Shown: one piece after another, positions 8,586-16,847 of the stretch | How positions within the stretch are numbered: position 1 is the stretch's first letter | How the letters are laid out: every line of letters begins with the position of its first letter | Source: Pseudolabrys sp. Root1462 | Lineage (GTDB): Bacteria > Pseudomonadota > Alphaproteobacteria > Rhizobiales > Xanthobacteraceae | Length of the DNA: 38,672 nucleotides | Assembly: GCF_001426945.1 (NCBI RefSeq) | Contig: NZ_LMFS01000001.1 | Span: 1,477,061-1,515,732 of the forward strand | Direction: 5' to 3' | Program-made: the position numbers and the translations under genes | Notes under the pieces: generated by a model | The model's input: the letters and a program-made list of their open reading frames with translations, nothing else | Database searches by the model: none | What the model was told of the DNA's origin: nothing

Positions 8586-11030
8586 ATGCCGACATTCTCC
8601 CGCAGCCTGGAACAATCGCTTCATCGAGCGCTCGCGCTCGCGAATGAGCGGCATCACGAATACGCCACACTGGAACATCTACTGCTGGCGATGATCGACG
8701 ATCAGGACGCTTCCGCCGTGATGCGGGCGTGCAACGTCGATCTCGAGAAACTGCGCCGCAGCCTGGTGGCTTATCTCGAGTCGGAACTCGAGAACCTGAT
8801 CACGGACGGCAGCGAAGACAGTAAGCCGACCGCCGGCTTCCAGCGCGTCATCCAGCGCGCCGTCATCCACGTGCAGTCGTCCGGCCGTGAGGAAGTGACC
8901 GGCGCCAATGTGCTGGTCGCGATCTTCGCCGAGCGCGAGAGCCACGCCGCCTATTTCCTGCAAGAGCAGGACATGACGCGCTACGACGCCGTCAACTACA
9001 TCAGCCATGGCATCGCCAAGCGGCCCGGTCTCACCGAGCAGCGGCCGGTGCGCGGCGCCGACGAGGAGGCCGACGCCAAGAGCGGCAATAGCGACGAACC
9101 CAAGAAAAAGGGCGATGCGCTCGAGGCTTACTGCGTCAACCTCAACAAGAAGGCCAAGGACGGCAAGATCGATCCGCTGATCGGCCGCGACAGTGAGATC
9201 AGCCGCACCATCCAGGTTTTGTGCCGCCGGTCGAAAAACAATCCGCTGTTCGTCGGTGAAGCCGGCGTCGGCAAGACGGCGATCGCCGAAGGTCTCGCCC
9301 GCCGCATCATCCATGGCGAAGTGCCGGATGTGCTCAAGGGCGCGACGGTGTTTGCGCTGGACATGGGCACGCTGCTCGCCGGCACGCGCTACCGCGGCGA
9401 TTTCGAAGAGCGTCTCAAGCAGGTCATCAAGGAGATTGAGGCCTATCCGGGCGCGATCATGTTCATCGACGAGATCCACACCGTGATCGGCGCCGGCGCC
9501 ACCTCCGGCGGCGCGATGGACGCGTCGAACCTGCTCAAGCCGGCTTTGTCATCCGGCACGATCCGCTGCATCGGCTCGACTACCTACAAGGAGTATCGCC
9601 AGTACTTCGAGAAGGATCGCGCCTTGGTGCGTCGTTTCCAGAAGATCGACGTCAATGAGCCGTCGGTGCCGGATGCGATCGAGATCCTCAAGGGCCTCAA
9701 GCCGTATTTCGAGGAGTACCACAAGCTCAAGTACACCAACGACGCCATCAAGGCGGCGGTGGAACTGTCGTCGCGCTACATCCACGACCGCAAACTGCCG
9801 GACAAGGCGATCGACGTGATCGACGAATCCGGCGCGGCCCAGATGCTGCTGCCCGAGAACCGGCGCAAGAAGACGATCGGCGTCAAGGAAATCGAGACCA
9901 CGATTTCGACCATGGCCCGTATCCCGCCCAAGACCGTGTCGAAGGACGATGCCGAGGTGCTGCGCCATCTCGAGCAGACGCTCAAGACCGTGGTCTATGG
10001 TCAGGACAAGGCGATCGAAGCGCTGTCGGCTTCGATCAAGCTGGCCCGCGCGGGCCTGCGCGAACCGGAGAAGCCGATCGGCTGCTATCTGTTCTCGGGT
10101 CCGACCGGCGTCGGCAAGACTGAAGTCGCCAAGCAGCTTGCGGCGTCGCTCGGGGTCGAGCTGATCCGCTTCGACATGTCGGAGTACATGGAGCGGCACA
10201 CGATCTCCCGTTTGATCGGTGCGCCTCCGGGCTATGTCGGCTTCGACCAGGGCGGCTTGCTCACCGACGGCGTCGACCAGCACCCGCATTCGGTGCTGCT
10301 GCTCGACGAAATCGAGAAGGCGCATCCGGACCTGTTCAACGTGCTGCTGCAGGTCATGGACCATGGCAAGCTCACGGACCACAACGGCAAGCAGGTCGAC
10401 TTCCGCAACGTCATCCTGATCATGACGACCAATGCTGGTGCGTCCGACATGGCCAAGGCGGCCTATGGCTTCACCCGCACCAAGCGGGAAGGCGAGGACC
10501 AGGACGCGATCAACCGGCTGTTCACGCCGGAATTCCGCAACCGCCTCGACGCCACCATCACCTTCGGCCATTTGCCGCAGGCGGTGATCTCGCAGGTGGT
10601 CGAGAAGTTCGTGCTTCAGCTCGAGGCGCAGCTCGGCGACCGCAACGTCACCATCGAGCTGTCGGAAGAAGCCTCGCGCTGGCTGATTGCCAATGGCTAC
10701 GACGAACTGATGGGCGCTCGCCCGATGGCCCGCGTCATCCAGGAGCACATCAAGAAGCCCCTGGCCGACGAGGTGCTGTTCGGCCATCTGAAGAACGGCG
10801 GGCATGTCCGCGTCGTCGTCGAGAAGGACGAGAACGGTCGCGACAAGCTCGGCTTCGAGTTCCTCGACGGCCCGGTGACGCCGAAGCCGGAGAAGCTGCC
10901 GGCGGACAAGCCGAAGGCCAAACGCCGCGCTTCACCGAAGCCGCGGTCGAACAAGCCCAAGGGGGACAACAAGGGCGACGGCAATGGCGGCAAGGGCTCG
11001 GTGCCGAAGGTGCCGCTGCTAAAGGCCTAA
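8586..11030 (+). CDS. clpA: ATP-dependent Clp protease ATP-binding subunit ClpA
   Basis: 814 residues. Hexameric AAA+ unfoldase that feeds substrates, including ClpS-delivered N-degron proteins, into ClpP. The N-terminal double Clp repeat (about 1-145) is the ClpS docking domain. AAA1 has Walker A GEAGVGKT at 224-231 and Walker B with IDE near 294-296. AAA2 has Walker A GPTGVGKT at 505-512 and Walker B LLLDE near 571-575. The ClpP-docking loop reads YGF at 626-628 where E. coli ClpA has IGL. A Lys/Pro/Gly-rich tail of about 45 residues after residue 768 makes it longer than E. coli ClpA (758). clpP is not in the window. A strong terminator follows. Confidence 0.97.
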   Translation: MPTFSRSLEQSLHRALALANERHHEYATLEHLLLAMIDDQDASAVMRACNVDLEKLRRSLVAYLESELENLITDGSEDSKPTAGFQRVIQRAVIHVQSSGREEVTGANVLVAIFAERESHAAYFLQEQDMTRYDAVNYISHGIAKRPGLTEQRPVRGADEEADAKSGNSDEPKKKGDALEAYCVNLNKKAKDGKIDPLIGRDSEISRTIQVLCRRSKNNPLFVGEAGVGKTAIAEGLARRIIHGEVPDVLKGATVFALDMGTLLAGTRYRGDFEERLKQVIKEIEAYPGAIMFIDEIHTVIGAGATSGGAMDASNLLKPALSSGTIRCIGSTTYKEYRQYFEKDRALVRRFQKIDVNEPSVPDAIEILKGLKPYFEEYHKLKYTNDAIKAAVELSSRYIHDRKLPDKAIDVIDESGAAQMLLPENRRKKTIGVKEIETTISTMARIPPKTVSKDDAEVLRHLEQTLKTVVYGQDKAIEALSASIKLARAGLREPEKPIGCYLFSGPTGVGKTEVAKQLAASLGVELIRFDMSEYMERHTISRLIGAPPGYVGFDQGGLLTDGVDQHPHSVLLLDEIEKAHPDLFNVLLQVMDHGKLTDHNGKQVDFRNVILIMTTNAGASDMAKAAYGFTRTKREGEDQDAINRLFTPEFRNRLDATITFGHLPQAVISQVVEKFVLQLEAQLGDRNVTIELSEEASRWLIANGYDELMGARPMARVIQEHIKKPLADEVLFGHLKNGGHVRVVVEKDENGRDKLGFEFLDGPVTPKPEKLPADKPKAKRRASPKPRSNKPKGDNKGDGNGGKGSVPKVPLLKA

Positions 11031-11056
11031 GCGCTTCGTCGCAATGCAATATGAAA

Positions 11057-11083
11057 GCCGGGCCAAGTGCCCGGCTTTTTTTT
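11057..11083 (+). terminator. Rho-independent terminator after clpA
   Basis: Perfect seven-base stem GCCGGGC (11057-11063) / GCCCGGC (11069-11075), five-base loop, followed by eight T and preceded by AAA. It ends clpSA transcription and argues that azlC starts downstream of it. Confidence 0.88.
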
Positions 11084-11179
11084 GTGCCCGGCCTTTTCAT
11101 TTTGCAGAGGCCGCATGCAGCGGAAGCGGGCAGGGAGCGTTGCCTGCGCAGACCGCATGTGAGACAGCTTGCTTCGCGC

Positions 11180-11920
11180 ATGCAGGCCCTATCCGGCGAC
11201 CCGAAGATCTACGCATCCTCCGCCGCCGCCTTTTTCGCCGGCGCCCGCTCGGCAATGACGTCGGTTTACGTCGTCGTCCTCATTGGCACCTACATCGGTC
11301 TTGGCGCGCTGGCCCATGACGTCGGCTTGTCTTCGGTCTGGATGATGGCCTCGACCATCATCGTGTGGGCCGGCCCGGCGCAGTTGATCATCATCTCCGC
11401 GGTCGGCACCGGCGGCTCGCTGATCGAGGTGGCGATTGCGGTGACCTTGAGCGCGATGCGGCTGTTTCCGATGGTCGTGGCGCTGCTGCCGATGATGCGC
11501 AAGCCGGGCACGCGGCTGCCCGAGATGCTGCTGCCGACGCACTTCACCTCGATCAGCATGTGGATTGAATCGCTGCGCCTGCTGCCGTACGTCGCGCGCG
11601 AACACCGCATCGCCTACTGCAACGGACTGTCGTCCGGCTACATGGGCACCGCCGTCGTCGCCGGTTACGTCGGCTATTTTCTCGCGGCCGGACTGCCGCC
11701 GCTGCTCGCCAGCATTCTGCTGTTTCTCACGCCGCTGTCGTTCTTCCTGTCCACCGTCAACAATGCGCGGCAGGTGATCGAGAAGATCGCGCTGGTGCTC
11801 GGCCTCATCCTCGGGCCGCTGCTCGCCTACTGGCAGGTCGGCCTCGATCTGCTCTGGACCGGCGTGATCGGCGGCAGCATCGCCTACGCCTATGGCCGCT
11901 ACCGCAGGAGCGCGTCGTGA
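11180..11920 (+). CDS. azlC: AzlC-family branched-chain amino acid exporter, large subunit
   Basis: 246 residues, an integral inner-membrane protein with about six or seven hydrophobic helices. The PAQLIIISAVGTGGS segment and the region around TLSAMRLFPMVVALLP match AzlC (YgaZ), which with the small AzlD (YgaH) subunit exports branched-chain amino acids or similar compounds. The frame is open from 11051, but that would run through the clpA terminator, so ATG at 11180 is chosen; it has only a weak ribosome site and a GTG 21 bases upstream is an alternative. The stop overlaps the azlD start by four bases. The exact substrate cannot be read. Confidence 0.9.
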   Translation: MQALSGDPKIYASSAAAFFAGARSAMTSVYVVVLIGTYIGLGALAHDVGLSSVWMMASTIIVWAGPAQLIIISAVGTGGSLIEVAIAVTLSAMRLFPMVVALLPMMRKPGTRLPEMLLPTHFTSISMWIESLRLLPYVAREHRIAYCNGLSSGYMGTAVVAGYVGYFLAAGLPPLLASILLFLTPLSFFLSTVNNARQVIEKIALVLGLILGPLLAYWQVGLDLLWTGVIGGSIAYAYGRYRRSAS

Positions 11921-12264
11921 AAGAGGCGATGGTTTCGCTCGGTCCTTATTTCGTGCTGATCCTGGTCGGCTTCCTGCCGAACGAGGTCTGGCGTCTCGTC
12001 GGCCTCGTCATGGCGCGCGGCCTCAACGAGGAGTCCGAACTGGTCGTCTGGTCGCGAGTGGTGGCGATCGCGCTGCTGGCCGGCGTCATCGCCAAGCTGA
12101 TCCTGTTCTCGTCCGGCGAACTCGCCGGCGTGCCGACGCCGGTGCGGATCGGCGCGGCGGTCATCGCCTTTGCCGCCTTCATGGCGGCGAAGCGCTCAGT
12201 GTTTGTCGGCGTGCTGGCGGGCGAGGTGGCGTTGTTCGCCGGCGCGGCGTGGTACGCAGCCTGA
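11917..12264 (+). CDS. azlD: AzlD-family amino acid exporter, small subunit
   Basis: 115 residues with three or four hydrophobic helices, as in the AzlD (YgaH) family, the small partner of AzlC. The first segment carries the family-like LVGFLPNEVWRLVG. The GTG start overlaps the azlC stop in a GTGA junction, the usual sign of translational coupling and fixed stoichiometry. It converges with the HIT-protein gene with only four bases between stop codons and no hairpin there. Confidence 0.9.
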   Translation: MKEAMVSLGPYFVLILVGFLPNEVWRLVGLVMARGLNEESELVVWSRVVAIALLAGVIAKLILFSSGELAGVPTPVRIGAAVIAFAAFMAAKRSVFVGVLAGEVALFAGAAWYAA

Positions 12265-12268
12265 GGCG

Positions 12269-12691
12269 TCAGGTCAGCGCCGCGGCAAGCTTCCTGGCCA
12301 TCGCCTCGAGCGCTTCGGGTTTTTCCTTTTCGGCGGCGGGCGGCTTCATCGGCACGCCGGCCTTGCGCGGGATGACGTGGACATGGAGGTGAAACACCAC
12401 TTGGCCGCCGGCGCTCTCGTTGAACTGCTGGACGGTGACGCCGTCGGCGCCGAGCGTGGTCATCGCTGCCTGCGCGATCTTCTGCGCGACCTTGGCGATG
12501 TGGGCGAGGTCTTCGGCCGGGCAGTCGATCAGGTTGCGGGCCGGCGCTTTCGGCAGCACCAGGGTATGGCCGGGCGCGCGCGGCATGATGTCGAGGAAAG
12601 CCAGCGCCTTGTCGTCCTCGTAGACTTTGTAGCAGGGCAACTCGCCGCGCAGGATCTTGGCGAAGATGTTGTTCGGATCGTAGCTCGGCAT
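12269..12691 (-). CDS. HIT-family nucleotide-binding hydrolase (HinT-like)
   Basis: 140 residues, cytoplasmic. The histidine triad H101-x-H103-x-H105 in FHLHVHVIPR is complete; this family cleaves nucleoside phosphoramidates or dinucleoside polyphosphates through a nucleotidyl-histidine. The N-terminal NIFAKILRGELPCYKVYEDD is typical of Hint-branch proteins. ATG at 12691 has GGGGA seven bases upstream; an ATG nine codons earlier is in frame but has no such signal. An inverted repeat lies upstream between this gene and the FemAB/GNAT-like gene on the same strand. The physiological substrate is unknown. Confidence 0.93.
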   Translation of the reverse strand: MPSYDPNNIFAKILRGELPCYKVYEDDKALAFLDIMPRAPGHTLVLPKAPARNLIDCPAEDLAHIAKVAQKIAQAAMTTLGADGVTVQQFNESAGGQVVFHLHVHVIPRKAGVPMKPPAAEKEKPEALEAMARKLAAALT

Positions 12692-12713
12692 CGGCGCGTC
12701 CCCGGTTGTTGAT

Positions 12714-12798
12714 GTCATTCGGGGCCCGGAATCCAGAGGCTTTCGCAGAGCTTGCTGCTGGATTCAGGATTCACGCCTGCGGCGCACCCCGGAATGAC
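12714..12798. repeat. Nested inverted-repeat intergenic element
   Basis: Outer arms GTCATTCGGGG (12714-12724) and CCCCGGAATGAC (12787-12798) are complementary apart from one extra base. Inside, GAATCCAG and CTGGATTC form a second arm pair. Elements of this form (GTCATTCCGGGG ... CCCCGGAATGAC) are frequent dispersed intergenic repeats in Bradyrhizobium-like genomes as I remember them. It fills most of the gap between two minus-strand genes and could fold in RNA. Confidence 0.65.
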
Positions 12799-12806
12799 GT
12801 CGTTGT

Positions 12807-14144
12807 CTATTCCTGCTCGGCCAAATCCTTGCGGAACGGCGCGGCCGCCGCAAGCTCTTCCGATGCCGCCTCCACATAGGCCCGCTCGCGCTCGAGATAG
12901 TCGGCAATGGCGCGGCGCAGGCCCGGGTTGGAAATGTAATGCGCCGAGTAGGTGAGGTGCGGCAGGTAGCCCCGCGCCAGCTTGTGTTCGCCCTGGGCGC
13001 CGGCCTCGACCCAGCGCAGCTTGTGGCGGATAGCGTAGTCGATGGCCTGGTAGTAGCAGACCTCGAAATGCAGGAACGGGTGGTGCTCGATGGCGCCCCA
13101 GTTGCGACCGTACAGCGTGTCATGTCCGAGGAAGTTGATGGCTCCGGCGATCCACCGTCCGGCGCGCCGGGCCATGACCAGGACGATACGGTCGGCCATG
13201 CGTTCGCCTATCAGCGAAAAGAATTCGCGCGTCAGATAGGGACTGCCCCATTTGCGCGAGCCGGTATCCATGTAGAAGGCGAAGAAGGCATCCCACGCAT
13301 CCTCGGTAAGGTCGGAGCCGGTGAGGCAGTCGATCTCGATGCCGGGGCTCAATGCCTCCTTGCGCTCGCGGCGGATGGTCTTGCGCTTGCGGGAGGAGAG
13401 AGCGCTGAGGAAGTCGTCGAAGGTCGCGTAGCCCGGGTTCTCAAAATGGAATTGCTGGTCGGTGCGCTGCAGGAAGCCGCGCTCACCGAGAAGGCGCCAT
13501 TCCGGCTCGGTGAGGAAGGTCACATGCGCCGAGGACAGGTCGTTGGCATCGGTCAGCTTGGCCAGCGCTTCGGCCAGCGCATCGCGAATGCCGGCGGCCT
13601 GCGGTCCGGGCCGCGCAAGCAGGCGAGGGCCTGTCACCGGCGTAAACGGCACCGAGACCTGAAGCTTGGGGTAGTAGTCGCCGCCGGCTCGCTCGAAAGC
13701 GTCGGCCCAGCCATGGTCGAATACGTACTCACCACGTGAGTGGCTCTTCACGTAGCAGGGCGCGGCGCCCAGCAGGCGGCCCTGGGCGGTCTCGGCCAGC
13801 AGGTAGCGCGGCTGCCAGCCGGTCCGGCCGCCGACGCAATGCGCCTGTTCAAGAGAGAAAAGAAAATCGTGAGAAACGAATGGGTTGTCGACAAATCCTC
13901 GTGTCGATAACTCGGGGGACAAGTCTTCCTCACATTCCACATTAAGTGCGGGGTTATCCTCAAGCGATCTGTGGACAAGCGGCTGTGGCGCCGCGGCTGT
14001 GGACAAGTCCTCCGCCGCGACCTGTGGAGTTGTGGACAGGGTCTTCGCGCGCTTTCCCAATTGCCCAGCGCAAGCATCCCATTCGGCGGCGGGAATCTCC
14101 GCCAAACTGGGCACCATGCGGATCCGGATTTCGTGGTCGGGCAT
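12807..14144 (-). CDS. FemAB/GNAT-like protein (DUF482 family) with an internal insertion
   Basis: 445 residues from ATG at 14144. From about residue 87 on (NPFVSHDFLFSLE, GRTGWQPRYLL, later KRKTIRRERKEA and GHDTLYGRNWG) it matches the DUF482 family, GNAT-fold proteins annotated as putative peptidoglycan-biosynthesis or acyltransferase proteins; the reaction is not established. The N-terminal strand RIRMVPSLAEIPAAEWDACA also fits. Between them, residues about 27-86 are extra: a polar, repetitive segment with LST repeats, encoded by DNA full of TTGTCCACA-like 9-mers. The reading frame stays open. No clear ribosome site precedes the ATG. The family is typically near 390 residues, so the insertion explains the extra length. 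Confidence 0.82.
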   Translation of the reverse strand: MPDHEIRIRMVPSLAEIPAAEWDACAGQLGKRAKTLSTTPQVAAEDLSTAAAPQPLVHRSLEDNPALNVECEEDLSPELSTRGFVDNPFVSHDFLFSLEQAHCVGGRTGWQPRYLLAETAQGRLLGAAPCYVKSHSRGEYVFDHGWADAFERAGGDYYPKLQVSVPFTPVTGPRLLARPGPQAAGIRDALAEALAKLTDANDLSSAHVTFLTEPEWRLLGERGFLQRTDQQFHFENPGYATFDDFLSALSSRKRKTIRRERKEALSPGIEIDCLTGSDLTEDAWDAFFAFYMDTGSRKWGSPYLTREFFSLIGERMADRIVLVMARRAGRWIAGAINFLGHDTLYGRNWGAIEHHPFLHFEVCYYQAIDYAIRHKLRWVEAGAQGEHKLARGYLPHLTYSAHYISNPGLRRAIADYLERERAYVEAASEELAAAAPFRKDLAEQE

Positions 14145-14227
14145 TGCGATTGGACGGATGGCCTGAACGGCGTCTGTGGATAGCGGAGCCACCCTGTGGA
14201 TGGATGGCGCGGGGGCCGGTGCGGGCC

Positions 14228-14485
14228 CTACGGGCAGACGATAATGGCGTAGCCGGTCGGACCTTCCCAAGTCTCTTCGTTCACAGCGTGGCAATTCGGC
14301 GGCAGCGTCCGGCAACCCGCTTTGGTGCAGACGATGTCGCCGGGGCGGTACTGCTGGGCGGCGTCGGGGCGGCGTTCGAGGTTGGGCTTGGTGCGCGGCG
14401 CTGGCCCGGTTTGCGCGGCGGCGGCCCACGGCAACGTTGCGAGGGCGACGACAAGGCAGACAAGGCTGGGGCGACGAAGAGGCAT
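14228..14485 (-). CDS. Small secreted four-cysteine protein, copy 1
   Basis: 85 residues. A clear signal peptide (basic MPLRRP, hydrophobic to about residue 22, probable cleavage after AAAA before QT) exports it. The mature part has exactly four cysteines at 53, 58, 65 and 84, spaced C-x4-C-x6-C-x18-C, in the context VCTKAGCRTLPPNCH and a C-terminal GYAIIVCP. ATG at 14485 has AAGGA seven bases upstream. It is the first of three tandem minus-strand paralogues. I do not recognise a named family; the even cysteine number and export suggest two disulfides. Function is unknown. Confidence 0.78.
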   Translation of the reverse strand: MPLRRPSLVCLVVALATLPWAAAAQTGPAPRTKPNLERRPDAAQQYRPGDIVCTKAGCRTLPPNCHAVNEETWEGPTGYAIIVCP

Positions 14486-14628
14486 GAGCGGGTCCTTGAA
14501 GGTTCGACGGGGCATCCGGCGGGCGCCAAACGTGGCCGCACCCGCCCTTCAGTTTAGGCGGAGCCGGCTGGTCCGGCGATCACGGTGCCGTCACTGCCCG
14601 GAAAGGTCAAAGCCCGGCGAAAGCCGAA

Positions 14629-14652
14629 TGGCGCGCCCGACCGGGCGCGCCA
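14629..14652. repeat. Perfect GC-rich palindromic hairpin downstream of four-cysteine copy 2
   Basis: TGGCGCGCCCG (14629-14639) and CGGGCGCGCCA (14642-14652) are perfect complements around a two-base centre. It lies 48 bases past the stop of copy 2 on its strand and may act as a transcript-end or stability hairpin, but it lacks a proper T run, so it is not called a terminator. Confidence 0.6.
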
Positions 14653-14699
14653 CCAGCATGGTTGTCATCAGGATGTCAGTTGCACGATGTCAGATCGCC

Positions 14700-14975
14700 T
14701 CACGGGCAAGCGATGATCGAGTAGCCCGGCTCCGTACCCGCTTGCGGCGCAGCATGGCAGGAAGAAGGCATCGGCTTGCAACCGGACTTGGTGCAGGCAA
14801 CCCCTTCGGCGGGGGCTTCGGCATGTGCCTTGGCCGCTGCAACATGGCGTGCGTGCGTCGTCTTCGCCGAGGCGGCGAAAGCGGAGTGGGCGGGGAAGGC
14901 GAGCGCTGCCGCCAAAGCTAGGGCGTACAAAGCGACAGCGTCAGCGCGGACGGCACGGCGATACACGTTTGGCAT
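14700..14975 (-). CDS. Small secreted four-cysteine protein, copy 2
   Basis: 91 residues. An N-terminal hydrophobic segment (about 13-35, ending AFA-AS) is a signal peptide. The mature part is Ala/His/Lys-rich, then carries four cysteines at 61, 66, 73 and 90 with spacing C-x4-C-x6-C-x16-C in ACTKSGCKPMPSSCH and a final GYSIIACP. The C-terminal module is homologous to those of copies 1 and 3, while the linker differs. ATG at 14975 has a purine-rich AGAGAAG upstream. A longer in-frame reading to 15146 runs into copy 3 and is unlikely. Function is unknown. Confidence 0.78.
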   Translation of the reverse strand: MPNVYRRAVRADAVALYALALAAALAFPAHSAFAASAKTTHARHVAAAKAHAEAPAEGVACTKSGCKPMPSSCHAAPQAGTEPGYSIIACP

Positions 14976-15105
14976 TTCACTTCTCTGTTTTCTGAAAGTT
15001 GAACGCACACCACGCTTTCGGCGTGATGCGGTCTTGCCCCTGCCGCAGAGATGGGCGGGCGCCGTAATTTCACCACGTCGAAAATTGAAGAGCTGGTCCG
15101 CTAAT

Positions 15106-15381
15106 TCAGCGACAGACGATGGCGTCGAAGCCGCTGGGCAGTCCATCCCAGCGATACCCCGTTGTCGGATGGCAATTGCGGGGAATCGGATGGCATCCGA
15201 ACGCGGTGCAGGCGATTTGCCCGCCGCTCTGACGCCGCGCGCGATAATGCTTTACGGCTTTTTTCTTCGTGTGCAGCGATCGTTGATGCGACGTTTGCGC
15301 CGCAGCCATTTGCGGCGGTGCGGCCACGGCAATTGTGAAGCCGAGCGCAAGTGCTGCAATGAAGATCTGATGCCAGCGCAT
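15106..15381 (-). CDS. Small secreted four-cysteine protein, copy 3
   Basis: 91 residues with a signal peptide (hydrophobic 6-28, probable cleavage after AAA-Q). A basic linker (HTKKKAVKHYRARR) follows, then four cysteines at 58, 63, 70 and 90, spacing C-x4-C-x6-C-x19-C, in ACTAFGCHPIPRNCH and a C-terminal GFDAIVCR. It is the most upstream of the three tandem copies on the minus strand and may head their transcript; GGGATGG lies upstream of the ATG. The positively charged linker could bind envelope polyanions, but that is speculation. Confidence 0.78.
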   Translation of the reverse strand: MRWHQIFIAALALGFTIAVAAPPQMAAAQTSHQRSLHTKKKAVKHYRARRQSGGQIACTAFGCHPIPRNCHPTTGYRWDGLPSGFDAIVCR

Positions 15382-15460
15382 ATCGCGGTAACCATCCCCG
15401 GGCCCGGTTGTTCCGGAAAAGTGTCACACTGCATTCGTGTTGCTGTGCGAAACTGTCGGG

Positions 15461-16210
15461 TCAGTCGGGGCGAAATCCTTCGAAAATCATCTGATCGGCG
15501 TAGCGAGCGGCGGCGTCGCGATCGGCCTCGCTGCGAACCGTCCAGGTCAGCAGCGGCAAGCCGAACAAGTGCTGCGCCAGCCTTGGTGCCGCTGCCGGCA
15601 GGTCCTTGACCGAATAGGCAACGAACTGCGGCCGGCTTTTCGGCGCGTGAAGGAACCAGGCGAGATTGCGCTTCGTCGCCGACGTCATGCCGTCCCATTC
15701 GTGATGGGCGTAATGCCGCTCGGCGACAATGCCGCGCGTAAGCTGCGGCGCCAGGGTCCGCATCGCCGCGATCGGCGCCGGATCGAAGGACATCGCCGCC
15801 ACCGGGCCGCGATAGCCGGCGAGCACGTCGGTAACACGGCGCGTCAGACGCAGGTCGCCATCGAAGCGGCTCTTGAGTTCGATCACCAGCGGCACGCGAC
15901 CGCCGACGAGGTCGCGGAGTTCCCCCAAGGTCAGCATGCGGTCGGCGGTAGCCTTGAAGGGCGCTACCTTGAGCGCCGCGGCGCTGAGCGTTGCCAGCCG
16001 CGCGTCACCCTCGGTCAGGCGACCGAGGGCGTCGTCGTGATGCACCATGGCTTCGCCATCGGCGCTGACCTGGACGTCGCACTCGATGCCGTAGTTGCCG
16101 GCGATGGCCGCGGAAAAAGCAGAGGCCGAATTCTCGATGATGCCGGCCGCCGCGTCATGCAGGCCGCGATGCGCGATCGGCCGTGCGGTGAGCCAATCGA
16201 GTGGGGCCAT
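15461..16210 (-). CDS. Glycerophosphodiester phosphodiesterase
   Basis: 249 residues, no signal peptide, so cytoplasmic (UgpQ-like). Hydrolyses glycerophosphodiesters to glycerol-3-phosphate and an alcohol. The TIM-barrel GDPD signatures are present: HRG at 14-16, E26-N27, E43-x-D45 (metal ligands) and HHDD at 57-60 with a catalytic histidine; the LVIELKS strand supplies a further metal-binding glutamate. It begins five bases after the ridA stop on the same strand, so the pair forms an operon. The substrate range is not readable. Confidence 0.93.
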   Translation of the reverse strand: MAPLDWLTARPIAHRGLHDAAAGIIENSASAFSAAIAGNYGIECDVQVSADGEAMVHHDDALGRLTEGDARLATLSAAALKVAPFKATADRMLTLGELRDLVGGRVPLVIELKSRFDGDLRLTRRVTDVLAGYRGPVAAMSFDPAPIAAMRTLAPQLTRGIVAERHYAHHEWDGMTSATKRNLAWFLHAPKSRPQFVAYSVKDLPAAAPRLAQHLFGLPLLTWTVRSEADRDAAARYADQMIFEGFRPD

Positions 16211-16215
16211 GGGTA

Positions 16216-16683
16216 TCAGGCGACCTCGAACAGGCCTTCGATCTCGACCGCGGCGTTGACCGGCAGCGCCGAGACGCCGACCGTGGAGCGGGCGTGGCGG
16301 CCCTTGTCGCCGAACACCTCGACCATGAGATCGGAGGCGCCGTTCATCACCTTCGGTCCGTCGGCATAGCCCGGCGCCGAGTTGATGAAGCCGCCGAGGC
16401 GGACCACACGCACCACCTTGTCGAGGTCGCCGACCGCGGCCTTGAGCTGGGCAATGAGGTTGATGGCGCAGGCGCGGGCGGCCTTCTGGCCGTCTTCCAT
16501 CGATACCGTGCCGCCGAGCTGGCCGGTCGCGACCAGCTTGCCCTCGTCACCGAAACAGAGCTGGCCCGAGACGGTAATCAGATTGCCACTGCGAACGGCT
16601 GCGACGTAATTGGCGATCGGCGCGGCCGGCGTCGGCAAGGTGATCCCCAGATCGCTCAGTTTTTTCTCAATGGCGCCGGCCAT
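16216..16683 (-). CDS. RidA / YjgF / UK114 family protein
   Basis: 155 residues, longer than E. coli RidA (128), and of the variant often annotated as endoribonuclease L-PSP. RidA proteins form trimers and hydrolyse reactive enamine/imine intermediates from PLP enzymes. The substrate-binding arginine is kept at R132 in HARSTVGVSALP, with the usual following VNAAVEIEGLF strand. A GGAAG ribosome site precedes the ATG. It is the upstream gene of a two-gene unit with the glycerophosphodiesterase; no functional link between them is obvious. True deaminase activity needs testing since several subfamilies differ. Confidence 0.9.
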   Translation of the reverse strand: MAGAIEKKLSDLGITLPTPAAPIANYVAAVRSGNLITVSGQLCFGDEGKLVATGQLGGTVSMEDGQKAARACAINLIAQLKAAVGDLDKVVRVVRLGGFINSAPGYADGPKVMNGASDLMVEVFGDKGRHARSTVGVSALPVNAAVEIEGLFEVA

Positions 16684-16847
16684 AACGGTCTTCCTTTTCC
16701 AATGGTGTAGAGGCCGGAAGTCTTGGCCGATCGCCCGGCGGGGCGCAAGGCGCCCGCCACCGGGTACAGCCTTATTGGCGGGGGACGCGCCTCGTTATTG
16801 CCCCTATCATCGCGCCAGATTGCGCCACATTTTCCGCCAAGGTGATC

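Noticed and set aside
9549-10805. Long open frame antisense to clpA
   Set aside because: Same shadow effect; no family features, no ribosome site, and clpA is complete on the plus strand.
11051-11179. N-terminal extension of AzlC
   Set aside because: It would be translated across the clpA terminator hairpin and has no resemblance to AzlC N-termini.
13886-14203. Chromosomal replication origin
   Set aside because: Boxes lie within a coding gene, no AT-rich unwinding segment is present, and no dnaA, hemE, gidA or parAB genes are nearby.
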